In this document: piece after piece, positions 8,535 through 17,165 of the stretch | How the letters are laid out: every line of letters begins with the position of its first letter | Position numbering within the stretch: position 1 is the stretch's first letter | Source of the DNA: Pantoea sp. 1.19 | GTDB taxonomy: Bacteria; Pseudomonadota; Gammaproteobacteria; Enterobacterales; Enterobacteriaceae | Direction: 5' to 3' | NCBI RefSeq assembly: GCF_001922585.1 | Contig: NZ_MRBS01000008.1 | Span: forward strand, 62,001 to 126,000 | DNA length: 64,000 nucleotides | Program-made: the position numbers and the translations under genes | The notes under the pieces: generated by a model | Told to the model about the DNA's origin: nothing | Seen by the model: only the letters and a program-made list of their open reading frames with translations | The model's database searches: none

Positions 8535-10991
8535 ATGACGCCAGATAACGACATGATGTACCGGCTACTGGTCCAGGGCGTGGTCGACTACGCCATCTAT
8601 TTGCTTAAGCCGGACGGCACCGTCGCCAACTGGAATGCCGGGGCGCAGCGGGCGAAAGGCTATCTTAGCCACGAAATCATTGGCAAAAATTTTGCCTGCT
8701 TTTACAGCGCCGACGATCAGGCGCGCGGCGTGCCGCAGCGCGGACTGGATATCGCCCGCCGCACCGGCCGCTTTGAAGCGGAGGGCTGGCGCTACCGCAA
8801 AGACGGCTCGGCATTCTGGGCGCACGTGGTGATCGACGCCATTTACCACGAAGGGATGCTGATTGGCTTTGCCAAAATTACCCGTGACTGCACTGAGCAT
8901 CAGCAGGCGCTACAGGCGCAGCGGGCACAGGAGCAGAAGTTTCGTCTGCTGGTCGAAGGGGTCACCGACTACGCTATCTACATGCTCGATCCCAGCGGTC
9001 GGGTAGAAAACTGGAACGCCGGTGCGCAGCGCACTAAGGGGTACAGCAGTGCGGAGATCGTCGGCCGGCACTTCTCGTGTTTCTACAGCGCCGAAGATCG
9101 CGCCAGAGGCATTCCCGACACTAACCTGTCGCTGGCGCGCCGCGTCGGTCGCTTTGAGGATGAAGGCTGGCGCTACCGTAAAGACGGCAGCGCCTTCTGG
9201 GCGCACGTAGTCATTGATGCGATTTACGATGAGCAGGGTGAGCTGATTGGCTTTGCTAAGATCACCCGCGATTGCACCGAACGCCGCGAGCAGCAGCAGC
9301 AGCTGCTGCTCGCGAAAGAGCTGGCCGAAAGCAACAATCAGCAGCTGCAGGCGGTCACCGAGTTTCTGGAGACGGTGATTGGCAATATCCCCTCCTGCGT
9401 GATGGTTGAGGACGCCGTGACCCGGGAGATCTGCCACTATAACCAGCGCGCTGAACAGCTGCTGGGTGAGCATCACGGCGGCCTGGTGGGGAAGCGTATT
9501 CAGCAATGTGTGAACCCCGAACTGCACCGTTTTCTCGATGAGCTTGCCGGCGCCGCGCTGCGCGGCGGCGGGATGCACAAGCGGGAGCAGTCGGTGCTGA
9601 CCATCAGCGGTGAACGGGTTCTGAATACCAGCGCCACCCTGATCCACAGCGCCGACGCGCGCAGTAATTACGTGCTGCTGATCGTTGATGATGTTACCGA
9701 TCAGCGCCATGCTCACGCGCGAATTCATCATATGGCACATCACGACAATCTGACCGGCCTGCCTAATCGCGTGCTGTTCCGCCAGCGGCTGAATGAGGCG
9801 CTGCAGCGCGATCGCAGCGCGATGAAGCAGACCGCAACTCTCTGTCTCGATCTGGACAATTTTAAAAACGTCAATGATGCGCTGGGGCACCAGATAGGCG
9901 ATCTGCTGCTCTGCGCGGTGGCGACGCGGCTGCAGTGCGAGCTGCGTGACGGCGATACGCTGGCGCGGCTGGGCGGCGATGAGTTTGCCGTGGTGCTGAG
10001 CGGGCTGAGTCATCCGTCAGAGGCGGGGGAGATCGCGGCGCGCCTGATTGAGTCTGTTCGCCCGGCGTTTAGCCTTGAGGGGCACAGCATGGCGGTCGGG
10101 GTAAGTATTGGGATCGGCCTCGACGCTGCCCAGTCGACGCCGGAAGATCTGCTGCGCAACGCCGATATGGCGCTGTATGACGCCAAACGCAACGGCCGTA
10201 ATCGCATGGCCTTTTTCAGTAGCGAAATGGACGTGGCGGCGCGCGAACGCCGGCTGATCGAAATGGATCTGCGTGAGGCGATCGGTCAGGATCAGCTGCA
10301 TCTTTACTACCAGCCCATCACTGACTGTCAGGGCACTGACATCACGGGCTATGAGGCCCTGCTGCGCTGGCAGCATCCGCAGCGCGGGCTGCTGCTGCCG
10401 GGCGAATTCATCGCCATTGCGGAAGAGACCGGGCTTATCCACGCGCTGGGGGCCAATGCGCTGCATGAAGCCTGTCAGGAGGCGATAAACTGGCCGGCTT
10501 CGCAAAGCGTGGCGGTCAATCTGTCGCCGCTGCAGTTTAAAAATAGCGGGCTGATTGCGGTCGTGGAGTCGGCGCTGCGCGAGTCGGGGCTGGCGCCGGA
10601 GCGGCTGGAGATAGAGATCACCGAATCGGTGCTGCTGGACAACACGCTGCAAAATCTGCGCACCCTGCAGGGCCTGAAGGCGCTGGGCGTGCGCATCGCT
10701 TTGGATGATTTCGGCACCGGCTACTCGTCGCTGGGCTATTTGCGCACCTTTCCATTCGATAAGATCAAGATTGATAAGTCGTTTATCAACGATATGCAGG
10801 AGAGCCGCGAATCGCTGGCGATCATCCGCGCCATTACCGGCATGAGCCGCAGCCTGGATATCCAGATTACCGCTGAAGGGGTGGAAAACAGCGAGCAGTT
10901 TGACCGCCTGCGGGAAGAGGGCTGCACCCTGTTTCAGGGCTACTACTTTGGTCAGCCGCAGCCCTCGGCGACGCGGCTAAAACGCTTCTGA
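8535..10991 (+). CDS. PAS-PAS-PAS-GGDEF-EAL cyclic-di-GMP enzyme
   Basis: An 818-residue signalling protein with no transmembrane segment. Two PAS domains (about 8-120 and 133-245) are near copies of each other: both contain DYAIY, NWNAGAQR, GWRYRKDGSAFWAHVVIDAI and GFAKITRDCTE. A third, divergent PAS follows (about 265-390). The GGDEF motif is intact at 480-484, preceded by an RxxD inhibitory site (RDGD, 471-474). The EAL motif is intact at 607-609, with DDFGTGYSS at 724-732 and KIDKSF after it. Both cyclase and phosphodiesterase activity are therefore possible. A GGAG ribosome site precedes the ATG. The signal sensed by the PAS domains is unknown, though NWNAGAQR-type PAS domains often bind a ligand or flavin. 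Confidence 0.92.
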   Translation: MTPDNDMMYRLLVQGVVDYAIYLLKPDGTVANWNAGAQRAKGYLSHEIIGKNFACFYSADDQARGVPQRGLDIARRTGRFEAEGWRYRKDGSAFWAHVVIDAIYHEGMLIGFAKITRDCTEHQQALQAQRAQEQKFRLLVEGVTDYAIYMLDPSGRVENWNAGAQRTKGYSSAEIVGRHFSCFYSAEDRARGIPDTNLSLARRVGRFEDEGWRYRKDGSAFWAHVVIDAIYDEQGELIGFAKITRDCTERREQQQQLLLAKELAESNNQQLQAVTEFLETVIGNIPSCVMVEDAVTREICHYNQRAEQLLGEHHGGLVGKRIQQCVNPELHRFLDELAGAALRGGGMHKREQSVLTISGERVLNTSATLIHSADARSNYVLLIVDDVTDQRHAHARIHHMAHHDNLTGLPNRVLFRQRLNEALQRDRSAMKQTATLCLDLDNFKNVNDALGHQIGDLLLCAVATRLQCELRDGDTLARLGGDEFAVVLSGLSHPSEAGEIAARLIESVRPAFSLEGHSMAVGVSIGIGLDAAQSTPEDLLRNADMALYDAKRNGRNRMAFFSSEMDVAARERRLIEMDLREAIGQDQLHLYYQPITDCQGTDITGYEALLRWQHPQRGLLLPGEFIAIAEETGLIHALGANALHEACQEAINWPASQSVAVNLSPLQFKNSGLIAVVESALRESGLAPERLEIEITESVLLDNTLQNLRTLQGLKALGVRIALDDFGTGYSSLGYLRTFPFDKIKIDKSFINDMQESRESLAIIRAITGMSRSLDIQITAEGVENSEQFDRLREEGCTLFQGYYFGQPQPSATRLKRF

Positions 10992-11021
10992 ACGGGCGGA
11001 CGGGGAGTCCGCCCGCGAATA

Positions 11022-11531
11022 TCAGGCCGGGCCGTGCGCCTCACCGGCCAGGGCGTGCAGATCCTTATCAACCATATACAGCGCCTTACCGCTGTTGCCG
11101 ACCAGCGCCAGCTTATCGAGGACCGACTTAAACAGCTTCTCTTCTTCATGCTGTTCGGCCACATACCACTGCAAAAAGTGGAAGGTGGAATAGTCCTGCG
11201 TGGTCATCGCCACGTGCGCCAGCTCGTTGATTTTACGCGTAATCAGCTGTTCATGCTCCCAGGCCATTTCAATGACCTCGCCCAGGGAGTTAAACGCCAC
11301 CGGAGGCGCGGCAATGCTGCCCAATACCGGCAGCGCCCCGGTGTCACCGAGGTAATCGAACAGCCGCTGCATATGCGCCATTTCTTCGCGCGAGTGCTGT
11401 TTTAAAAAGTTCGCTGCGCCGTCGAATCCCTTATCGCTACACCAGGCGCTCATTTGCAGGTAAAGGTTGGCAGAATAGAACTCCAGGTTCAGCTGATCGT
11501 TCAGTTTGGCAATCATATCGTTGGACAACAT
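11022..11531 (-). CDS. ftnA: Non-haem ferritin FtnA
   Basis: A 169-residue ferritin; E. coli FtnA is 165. The ferroxidase residues are all present: Glu17, Glu50, His53, Glu94, Gln127 and Glu130, at the same numbers as in E. coli. The protein assembles into a 24-subunit shell that oxidises and stores iron in the cytoplasm. On the minus strand, a CATAAT-like -10 element (about 11566-11571) and a GGAG ribosome site precede the ATG. The C-terminal tail is slightly longer than usual and rich in Ala/Gly. The gene is convergent with the GGDEF-EAL gene and monocistronic. Confidence 0.96.
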   Translation of the reverse strand: MLSNDMIAKLNDQLNLEFYSANLYLQMSAWCSDKGFDGAANFLKQHSREEMAHMQRLFDYLGDTGALPVLGSIAAPPVAFNSLGEVIEMAWEHEQLITRKINELAHVAMTTQDYSTFHFLQWYVAEQHEEEKLFKSVLDKLALVGNSGKALYMVDKDLHALAGEAHGPA

Positions 11532-12420
11532 GCAGGGCTCCGTAAGTTCACATCAATAAGTGGGTATTATGCCGGTAACGGCCATGAATAAAAGCGTAAT
11601 CGACAAAAAACAGTATCCAACGGCTAACGTACTGATAATGATTACTAATCAACGTAATTCTCTGTCGTTATCCGCGTAAATTTATCCCATTTTGGCCCGA
11701 GAAATGAATCATAATGAGAAGGATTGGTATTTAAACGTCCCGCGGGGCGAAGCGCCGTCGGCCGGCTCTGATGACAACGCTCCGCGGAGTGAAGCCCTGC
11801 GGCCGGCGAGATAACGCGTCCGCGACCGACGCAGGGGAGGAGCTCTGCGGAAAAGGCAAGGGTGACGGAGAAGCGGGCTGCGTTGCCAAATGGCCTGGGC
11901 GAACTCCTACCTGGCATATAGTTTACGCGATATTAAATTCTAATATTCTCGCATACTGATTCGCTAATATCGGGGTGTATTACGTTTATTAGGTTTTATT
12001 TGGGTTAAATATAAAATATTGCATCGAATTTTAATTTTTTCAACGCGCTAATCTGGCGCGCAGGACGATATTTTGTGTGCGGTTTCGGTGCGTATATCTG
12101 TGCCAACTGCCCGGATATTGATGTAAATCAGTGCGCGGATGAGCGCGGTAGATTAATAAAAACGAATAATCGGAAGGGGTAAAAGATAACAGATGAAACT
12201 GGCAGGTGATTTTTTTATAATCGCGAGGCACACGGCCTTGCGAGGCAGCGCGTTAAAGCAATAAATTTGCCGGCAAACCCTCTTGGTTACCGTTTATCAC
12301 GGCTTTGGCAGATTTGTTAGCACTAACTACTTAAACTTCAGGGTAAAGACGGTCTACACTGGCTGACGTGGACTTTTCTTTCACTGGCGTTGTGTACAGA
12401 CAGTCAAAAGGAACAGCATC
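11532..12420. other. Long mostly non-coding interval between ftnA and the Nlp regulator
   Basis: About 890 bases without a convincing gene. The first 60 bases hold the ftnA promoter. A G+C-rich block (about 11740-11900) carries imperfect tandem repeats, described separately. From about 11930 on the sequence is A+T-rich and probably holds the promoter of the downstream nlp-like gene. Short open frames here have no family features and no good ribosome sites, so none is called. Confidence 0.6.
11740..11850. repeat. Imperfect tandem repeat, about 40-base unit
   Basis: Two adjacent units begin CCGCGGGGCGAAGC (11740) and CCGCGGAGTGAAGC (11782). Both run through a CGGCCGGC core and end GAYRACRACG-like. 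A third, shorter start (CCGCG) follows at about 11820. Spacing is about 38-42 bases. The units contain GGCCGG-type palindromes and could fold. No coding sense is seen. Confidence 0.45.
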
Positions 12421-12648
12421 ATGACAAGGAATATCAAAGCCATCCGCGCCGACTGGCATCGCGCAGACATTATTGCCGCATTAAGAAAGCAGGGGACCAC
12501 CATGGCGGAATTATCGCGCCGCTCGGGGCTGGCCTCCTCCACCTTATCCAATACGCTCTCCCGCCCCTGGCCCAAAGGAGAACGTATCATCGCCCTGGCG
12601 CTGCACGTCAGCCCTGAGGAGATCTGGCCCTCACGGTATCCGCACTGA
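12421..12648 (+). CDS. Nlp/Ner-like helix-turn-helix regulator
   Basis: A 75-residue protein of the Nlp (SfsB)/Ner family. The pattern ADWHRADIIAALRKQGTT followed by a helix-turn-helix (MAELSRRSGLASSTLSNTL) and RPWPKGERIIA matches E. coli Nlp and phage Mu Ner, small DNA-binding proteins. SfsB/Nlp influences maltose and sugar-fermentation genes in E. coli; the local target is unknown. A clear AAAGGA ribosome site lies eight bases before the ATG. The gene stands alone after a long upstream region. Confidence 0.88.
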   Translation: MTRNIKAIRADWHRADIIAALRKQGTTMAELSRRSGLASSTLSNTLSRPWPKGERIIALALHVSPEEIWPSRYPH

Positions 12649-12794
12649 GTCACCCCATGGCCGGTCATCCACCGGCCTGTTTACTGTCGTCGCGGACTAT
12701 CTCGCCGAAAAAGCCGTGGCCGCGCGCTTCCGTGGGCAGAAAAGTCACCTACGCAGTGGTAGCATAACCCTTTTCCCGAACCCGGAAGTTCCCG

Positions 12795-13835
12795 ATGTTT
12801 GATGCGTTGCCGACCCTGTTTGATGGCCATAACGACCTGCTGCTGCGCCTGTGGATCGCCGAAGGCGATCCACTGCCGGCGCTGTTCAGCGGACGGGATC
12901 GCGGCCACCTCGATTATCCCCGGATGCGCGCCGGCGGCTTCGCCGGCGGACTGTTTGCGGTTTTCGTGCCGCCGCCGGAATGGGTTGCCCGGCAGCGGGG
13001 TATTCCGCTGGCTGATGCGGTGGCGCAGCACGACCCGCTGGCGATCACCGCCGCGCAAATCGCGCTCTGTCACCGCATGACCGCCGCTTCGCAGGGGCGC
13101 ATGCGGCTCTGTCTGACCGCCGACGACATCATGGCCTGCCGGCGCGAGGGCGTGCTGGCGGTGGTATTGCACATCGAGGGCGCCGGCGCGCTGACGGACG
13201 ATCTGCAGGGGCTGGCGGCCCTGCAGGCCCAGGGGGTCCGCAGCATTGGACCGTTTTGGAATTTGCCGAACGCGTTTGGTGAAGGCGTTCGCGGAGATTT
13301 TCCCGGTTCGCCGGATACCGGCGCCGGACTGACCGCGGCCGGCGAGCGGCTGATTGCCGCCTGTAATCAGCGGCGCATCATGATCGACCTGTCGCACATG
13401 AACGAAAAAGCCTTCTGGCAGACGGCGGCGTTGAGCCACGCGCCGCTGGTCGCCACGCACTCCAATGCGCACGCGCTCTGCCCGCAGCCGCGCAACCTGA
13501 CTGATGATCAGCTGGCGGCCATTGCCGACAGTGACGGTCTGGTCGGCGTCAACTTCGGAACGGCGTTCCTGCGCGCTGACGGCCAGCGCAATCCCGCAAC
13601 CCCGGTAACTGAAATTGTTAAACATGTTGAGTACCTGATCGCTAAACTGGGGGAAGATCGCGTGGCGTTTGGCTCCGATTTCGATGGCATTCAGCTGCCG
13701 GATGACCTGGGCGACGTGACGGGATTGCCGCGGCTGCTGGCGGCGCTAACCGCCGCAGGTGTGGATCGGCCGCTGCTGGAAAAGTTGGCCTGGCGCAACT
13801 GGCTGCGGGTGCTGCAGGCGACGTGGCAGGGGTAA
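12795..13835 (+). CDS. Membrane dipeptidase-like metallohydrolase (M19)
   Basis: A 346-residue member of the renal dipeptidase family (peptidase M19). The first zinc-binding motif His-x-Asp is at residues 12-14 (DGHND). HIEGAGAL carries the bridging glutamate, THSNAHALCPQPRNLTD the later histidine, and GSDFDG the final aspartate. Family members cleave dipeptides, often with a D- or dehydro-residue at the C-terminus. A gene of this family beside pqq genes is known in other enterobacteria and may process the peptide debris of PqqA maturation; that link is an inference. No signal peptide is seen. The stop is about 120 bases before pqqA, with a hairpin in between. Confidence 0.9.
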   Translation: MFDALPTLFDGHNDLLLRLWIAEGDPLPALFSGRDRGHLDYPRMRAGGFAGGLFAVFVPPPEWVARQRGIPLADAVAQHDPLAITAAQIALCHRMTAASQGRMRLCLTADDIMACRREGVLAVVLHIEGAGALTDDLQGLAALQAQGVRSIGPFWNLPNAFGEGVRGDFPGSPDTGAGLTAAGERLIAACNQRRIMIDLSHMNEKAFWQTAALSHAPLVATHSNAHALCPQPRNLTDDQLAAIADSDGLVGVNFGTAFLRADGQRNPATPVTEIVKHVEYLIAKLGEDRVAFGSDFDGIQLPDDLGDVTGLPRLLAALTAAGVDRPLLEKLAWRNWLRVLQATWQG

Positions 13836-13915
13836 TAAGAACTATTTACCCTTTTCAGATTGCGATCTGCATCACATTATCGCAACATTTGCGCCGCCGT
13901 TTTTGGGCATTTTCC

Positions 13916-13940
13916 GGTGACCATCGGGTCACCTCTTTTT
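13916..13940 (+). terminator. Hairpin with T-tract just upstream of pqqA
   Basis: A perfect 7-bp stem (GGTGACC / GGTCACC) with a 4-base loop (ATCG) is followed by TCTTTTT. It ends only four bases before the pqqA ribosome site (AAGGAG at 13944-13949). A promoter cannot fit between the two, so transcripts reaching pqqA must pass through it. It may end dipeptidase transcripts or act as a leader attenuator. Confidence 0.75.
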
Positions 13941-13956
13941 GTTAAGGAGTTACACC

Positions 13957-14028
13957 ATGTGGACCAAACCGACCTTTGTTGACCTGCGTTTAGGCCTGGA
14001 AGTGACGCTGTACATTTCCAACCGCTAA
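13957..14028 (+). CDS. pqqA: PqqA, precursor peptide of pyrroloquinoline quinone
   Basis: A 23-residue peptide, too short for usual gene finding. It starts [16 protein letters not shown] and carries the conserved Glu15 and Tyr19 (E-V-T-L-Y), the two residues that PqqE cross-links to make the PQQ skeleton. A strong AAGGAG ribosome site lies seven bases upstream. It is the first gene of pqqABCDEF. Hairpins lie on both sides, which suggests that the abundant pqqA message is made separately from the longer operon transcript. Confidence 0.97.
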   Translation: MWTKPTFVDLRLGLEVTLYISNR

Positions 14029-14036
14029 TCGCCCGT

Positions 14037-14062
14037 GCCCGCCAGCGTGCGGGCCTCTTTTT
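14037..14062 (+). terminator. Attenuating terminator between pqqA and pqqB
   Basis: A 6-bp stem GCCCGC / GCGGGC with loop CAGCGT is followed by CTCTTTTT, eight bases after the pqqA stop and 20 before pqqB. It fits partial termination, which would give more pqqA than pqqB-F message, as known for pqq operons of other bacteria. Confidence 0.75.
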
Positions 14063-14082
14063 GTTCCTTTCCCGGTTATTTT

Positions 14083-14994
14083 ATGCAGATTAAAGTGCTT
14101 GGCTCGGCGGCGGGCGGCGGTTTTCCCCAGTGGAACTGCAACTGTGCCAACTGCCAGGGCGTGCGTAATGGCACCCTCAACGCGTCGGTGCGCACGCAAT
14201 CCTCGATTGCCATTAGCGACGACGGTAAGCGTTGGATATTGTGCAACGCCTCTCCCGATATCAGTCGCCAGCTGCTGGCCTCGCCAGAACTCCACGACAC
14301 CACGGTGCTGCGCGGTACCGGCATCGGTGCGATCATTCTCACCGACAGCCAGATCGATCACACTGCCGGACTGCTCAGCCTGCGCGAAGGCTGCCCGCAC
14401 CAGGTGTGGTGCACGCCGGAAGTGCATGCGGATCTCAGCAGCGGGTTTCCGGTGTTTCCAATGCTGTCGCACTGGAACGGCGGATTAATCCACCATCCGA
14501 TTACGCCGCTGACCCCGTTTCACACCGGAGTCTGTACCGCCATTCGCTTTACCGCCATTCCGCTGTTGAGTAATGCACCGCCCTATTCGCCGTATCGCGG
14601 TTGCCCGCTGCCCGGCCACAACGTGGCGCTGTTTATCGAAGACACGCAGCGTGGTCAAAGCTTGCTGTACGCGCCCGGGCTGGGCGAACCTGATGAGACG
14701 CTGCGCCCCTGGCTGATGCGCGCGGACTGTTTGCTGATCGACGGCACGCTGTGGCGCGATGCCGAGCTGGCAGAGACCGGCGTTGGCAGCAATACCGGCA
14801 AAGCGATGGGCCACCTGGCACTGTCGGAAGAGCAGGGGCTGGCTGACCTGCTGAGCGGGCTGCCGGCTAAACGCAAGATATTGATTCACATTAACAACAC
14901 CAATCCGATCCTGAACGCCGACTCACCAGAGCGTCGCAGCCTGGAGCTGCGCGGCATCGAAGTCAGCTGGGACGGAATGACCATCGAGCTGTAA
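14083..14994 (+). CDS. pqqB: PqqB, metallo-hydrolase fold protein of PQQ biosynthesis
   Basis: A 303-residue protein with the metallo-beta-lactamase fold. The start [21 protein letters not shown] is diagnostic for PqqB. The ATG at 14083 is used because it matches the family and follows the attenuator; the frame stays open upstream into the hairpin. [11 protein letters not shown] is the degenerate metal-site region. PqqB is an iron-dependent oxygenase that hydroxylates the cross-linked Glu-Tyr intermediate before PqqC acts. Only eight bases separate its stop from pqqC. Confidence 0.97.
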   Translation: MQIKVLGSAAGGGFPQWNCNCANCQGVRNGTLNASVRTQSSIAISDDGKRWILCNASPDISRQLLASPELHDTTVLRGTGIGAIILTDSQIDHTAGLLSLREGCPHQVWCTPEVHADLSSGFPVFPMLSHWNGGLIHHPITPLTPFHTGVCTAIRFTAIPLLSNAPPYSPYRGCPLPGHNVALFIEDTQRGQSLLYAPGLGEPDETLRPWLMRADCLLIDGTLWRDAELAETGVGSNTGKAMGHLALSEEQGLADLLSGLPAKRKILIHINNTNPILNADSPERRSLELRGIEVSWDGMTIEL

Positions 14995-15002
14995 GAGGTT
15001 TT

Positions 15003-15758
15003 ATGAGCGAGGCAACGTGGCTAACGCCGGCGCAGTTTGAAGCAGCGCTGCGGGCAAAAGGCGCCTATTACCACATTCATCACCCGTACCACATCGCGAT
15101 GCACAACGGCGAGGCGACGCGGGAGCAGATTCAGGGCTGGGTCGCTAACCGGTTTTACTATCAAACCAGCATTCCGATCAAAGATGCGGCCATCATGGCT
15201 AACTGTCCGGATCCGGCGGTGCGTCGGCAATGGGTACAGCGTATCCTCGATCACGACGGCGCTGACGGTAGCGACGGCGGAATCGAAGCCTGGCTACGGC
15301 TCGGCGAGGCGGTTGGCCTGAGCCGTGAAAGCCTGCTGTCGGAAGAGCGGGTGCTGCCCGGCGTGCGCTTTGCCGTGGATGCTTACGTCAACTTTGCTCG
15401 TCGCGCCTGCTGGCAGGATGCGGCCTGCAGCTCGCTTACCGAGCTGTTCGCGCCGCAGATTCACCAGTCGCGCCTCGACAGCTGGCCGCAGCACTACGGC
15501 TGGATTGAAGCGCAGGGTTATGACTACTTTCGCCGCCGGCTAAGCCAGGCGCGGCGCGATGTTGAGCACGGTCTGTCGCTGGCGCTCGCCTGGTGCGATA
15601 CCGTGGAAAAACAGCAGCGGATGCTGGAGATCCTGCAGTTTAAACTCGATATTCTGTGGACGATGCTGGACGCGATGACCCTGGCCTGGAGCCTCAATCG
15701 CCCCCCCTATCATACGGTGACGGCCGATGCGGTCTGGCACAAACGGAGACTGGTCTGA
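15003..15758 (+). CDS. pqqC: PqqC, pyrroloquinoline-quinone synthase
   Basis: A 251-residue all-helical oxidase, the usual length. It carries the conserved segments [24 protein letters not shown] and RILDHDG near the N-terminus and the active-site stretch [17 protein letters not shown]. It performs the last step, an eight-electron ring closure and oxidation to PQQ, without a cofactor, in the cytoplasm. The TGA shares one base with the ATG of pqqD, so the two are coupled. Confidence 0.98.
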   Translation: MSEATWLTPAQFEAALRAKGAYYHIHHPYHIAMHNGEATREQIQGWVANRFYYQTSIPIKDAAIMANCPDPAVRRQWVQRILDHDGADGSDGGIEAWLRLGEAVGLSRESLLSEERVLPGVRFAVDAYVNFARRACWQDAACSSLTELFAPQIHQSRLDSWPQHYGWIEAQGYDYFRRRLSQARRDVEHGLSLALAWCDTVEKQQRMLEILQFKLDILWTMLDAMTLAWSLNRPPYHTVTADAVWHKRRLV

Positions 15759-16036
15759 TGACACTATCCCCTGATTCCACCCCGCTGTTTCGCCGCGGCT
15801 ATCGCCTGCAGTGGGAAGCGGCGCAGGATTGCCACGTCATTCTCTACCCGGAAGGGATGGCCAAACTCAACGACAGCGCCGCGGCGATCTTACTGCTGGT
15901 TGATGGTCAGCGCACGCTGGCGGCGATCGTCAACGCCCTGCAGCAGCGCTTCCCGGAAGCCGGCGATCTGGCCGACGACGTGGCGGCCTTTCTGGAGCAG
16001 GCGCGGATGCAAAAATGGGTGATCTTCCGTGACTGA
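15758..16036 (+). CDS. pqqD: PqqD, PqqA-binding chaperone
   Basis: A 92-residue protein ([20 protein letters not shown]) of the RRE-type peptide-binding family. PqqD binds the PqqA peptide and hands it to PqqE. Conserved features include [12 protein letters not shown] and the helix following [11 protein letters not shown]. The start is set by the TGATG overlap with pqqC, although the frame is open further upstream. Its last eight bases overlap the GTG start of pqqE, in keeping with the close partnership of the two proteins, which are fused in some species. Confidence 0.97.
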   Translation: MTLSPDSTPLFRRGYRLQWEAAQDCHVILYPEGMAKLNDSAAAILLLVDGQRTLAAIVNALQQRFPEAGDLADDVAAFLEQARMQKWVIFRD

Positions 16037-17162
16037 CGCGGCGACATCAATTCATCCGCCGCTGTGGCTGTTGGCGGAGCTCACTTACCGCTGCCCGCTG
16101 CAGTGCCCCTACTGCTCCAATCCGCTGGACTTTGCCGCGCAGGAGCAGGAGCTGACTACCGCCGAGTGGATCGACGTCTTCCGCCAGGCGCGGGAGATGG
16201 GCAGCGTTCAGCTGGGTTTCTCCGGCGGTGAACCGCTGGTGCGCAAAGATCTGCCGGAGCTGATTGCCGCCGCCCGCGGTCTCGGTTTCTACACCAACCT
16301 GATCACCTCCGGTATTGGGCTGACCGGGAAGAAGCTCGACGCCTTTGCTGACGCCGGGCTGGACCACATTCAGATTAGCTTCCAGGCCAGTGACGAGACG
16401 CTGAACGCCGCGCTGGCCGGCAATAAAAAAGCCTTTCAGCAGAAGCTGGCCATGGCGAAGGCCGTGAAGGCGCTGGGCTACCCGATGGTGCTGAACTTCG
16501 TGCTGCACCGCCACAATATCGACCAGATTGGCGACATGATCGCGCTGGCGCTTGAGCTGGACGCTGACGATGTTGAGCTGGCCACCTGCCAGTTTTACGG
16601 CTGGGCGCAGCTGAATCGCGACGGCCTGCTGCCCAGCCGCGAGCAGATTGCCCGCGCCGAGGCGGTGGTGGCGGCGTACCGCGAAAAAATGGCCGCCAGC
16701 GGGCATCTGACCAACCTGCTGTTTGTCACTCCGGACTACTACGAAGATCGGCCGAAGGGCTGCATGGGCGGATGGGGAGCAATCTTCCTCAGCGTCACCC
16801 CGGATGGTACCGCGTTGCCATGCCACAGTGCCCGCCAGCTGCCGGTGCAGTTCCCGTCGGTGCGGGAGCACAGCCTGCAGCATATCTGGTACGAGTCCTT
16901 CGGTTTTAACCGCTACCGCGGCGACGCCTGGATGCCGGAACCCTGCCGCTCCTGCCCGGAAAAAGCGCAGGATTTCGGCGGCTGCCGCTGTCAGGCGTGG
17001 ATGCTCACCGGCGACGCGGCTAACGCCGATCCGGTCTGCAGTAAATCGCCGCACCACGCCACGGTGCTGGCCGCGCGCGACGCGGCAAATCACAGCCGCA
17101 TCGGCATTGGCGAGCTGCGCTTTCGCAACCGCGTCAACTCTCAGCTGATCGTCAAAGGTTAA
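16029..17162 (+). CDS. pqqE: PqqE, radical SAM cross-linking enzyme
   Basis: A 377-residue radical SAM protein with a SPASM domain. The SAM iron-sulphur cluster motif CxxxCxxC is at Cys22, Cys26 and Cys29 ([11 protein letters not shown]). The C-terminal cysteines [14 protein letters not shown] and [16 protein letters not shown] ligate the auxiliary clusters. It links Glu15 and Tyr19 of PqqA. The start codon is GTG inside the end of pqqD. Length and motifs are complete, so the gene looks functional. Confidence 0.98.
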   Translation: MTDAATSIHPPLWLLAELTYRCPLQCPYCSNPLDFAAQEQELTTAEWIDVFRQAREMGSVQLGFSGGEPLVRKDLPELIAAARGLGFYTNLITSGIGLTGKKLDAFADAGLDHIQISFQASDETLNAALAGNKKAFQQKLAMAKAVKALGYPMVLNFVLHRHNIDQIGDMIALALELDADDVELATCQFYGWAQLNRDGLLPSREQIARAEAVVAAYREKMAASGHLTNLLFVTPDYYEDRPKGCMGGWGAIFLSVTPDGTALPCHSARQLPVQFPSVREHSLQHIWYESFGFNRYRGDAWMPEPCRSCPEKAQDFGGCRCQAWMLTGDAANADPVCSKSPHHATVLAARDAANHSRIGIGELRFRNRVNSQLIVKG

Positions 17163-17165
17163 GCG

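Noticed and set aside
11645..11917. 90-codon frame in the ftnA-nlp interval
   Set aside because: It covers the tandem repeat block and has no start signal or domain; treated as non-coding.
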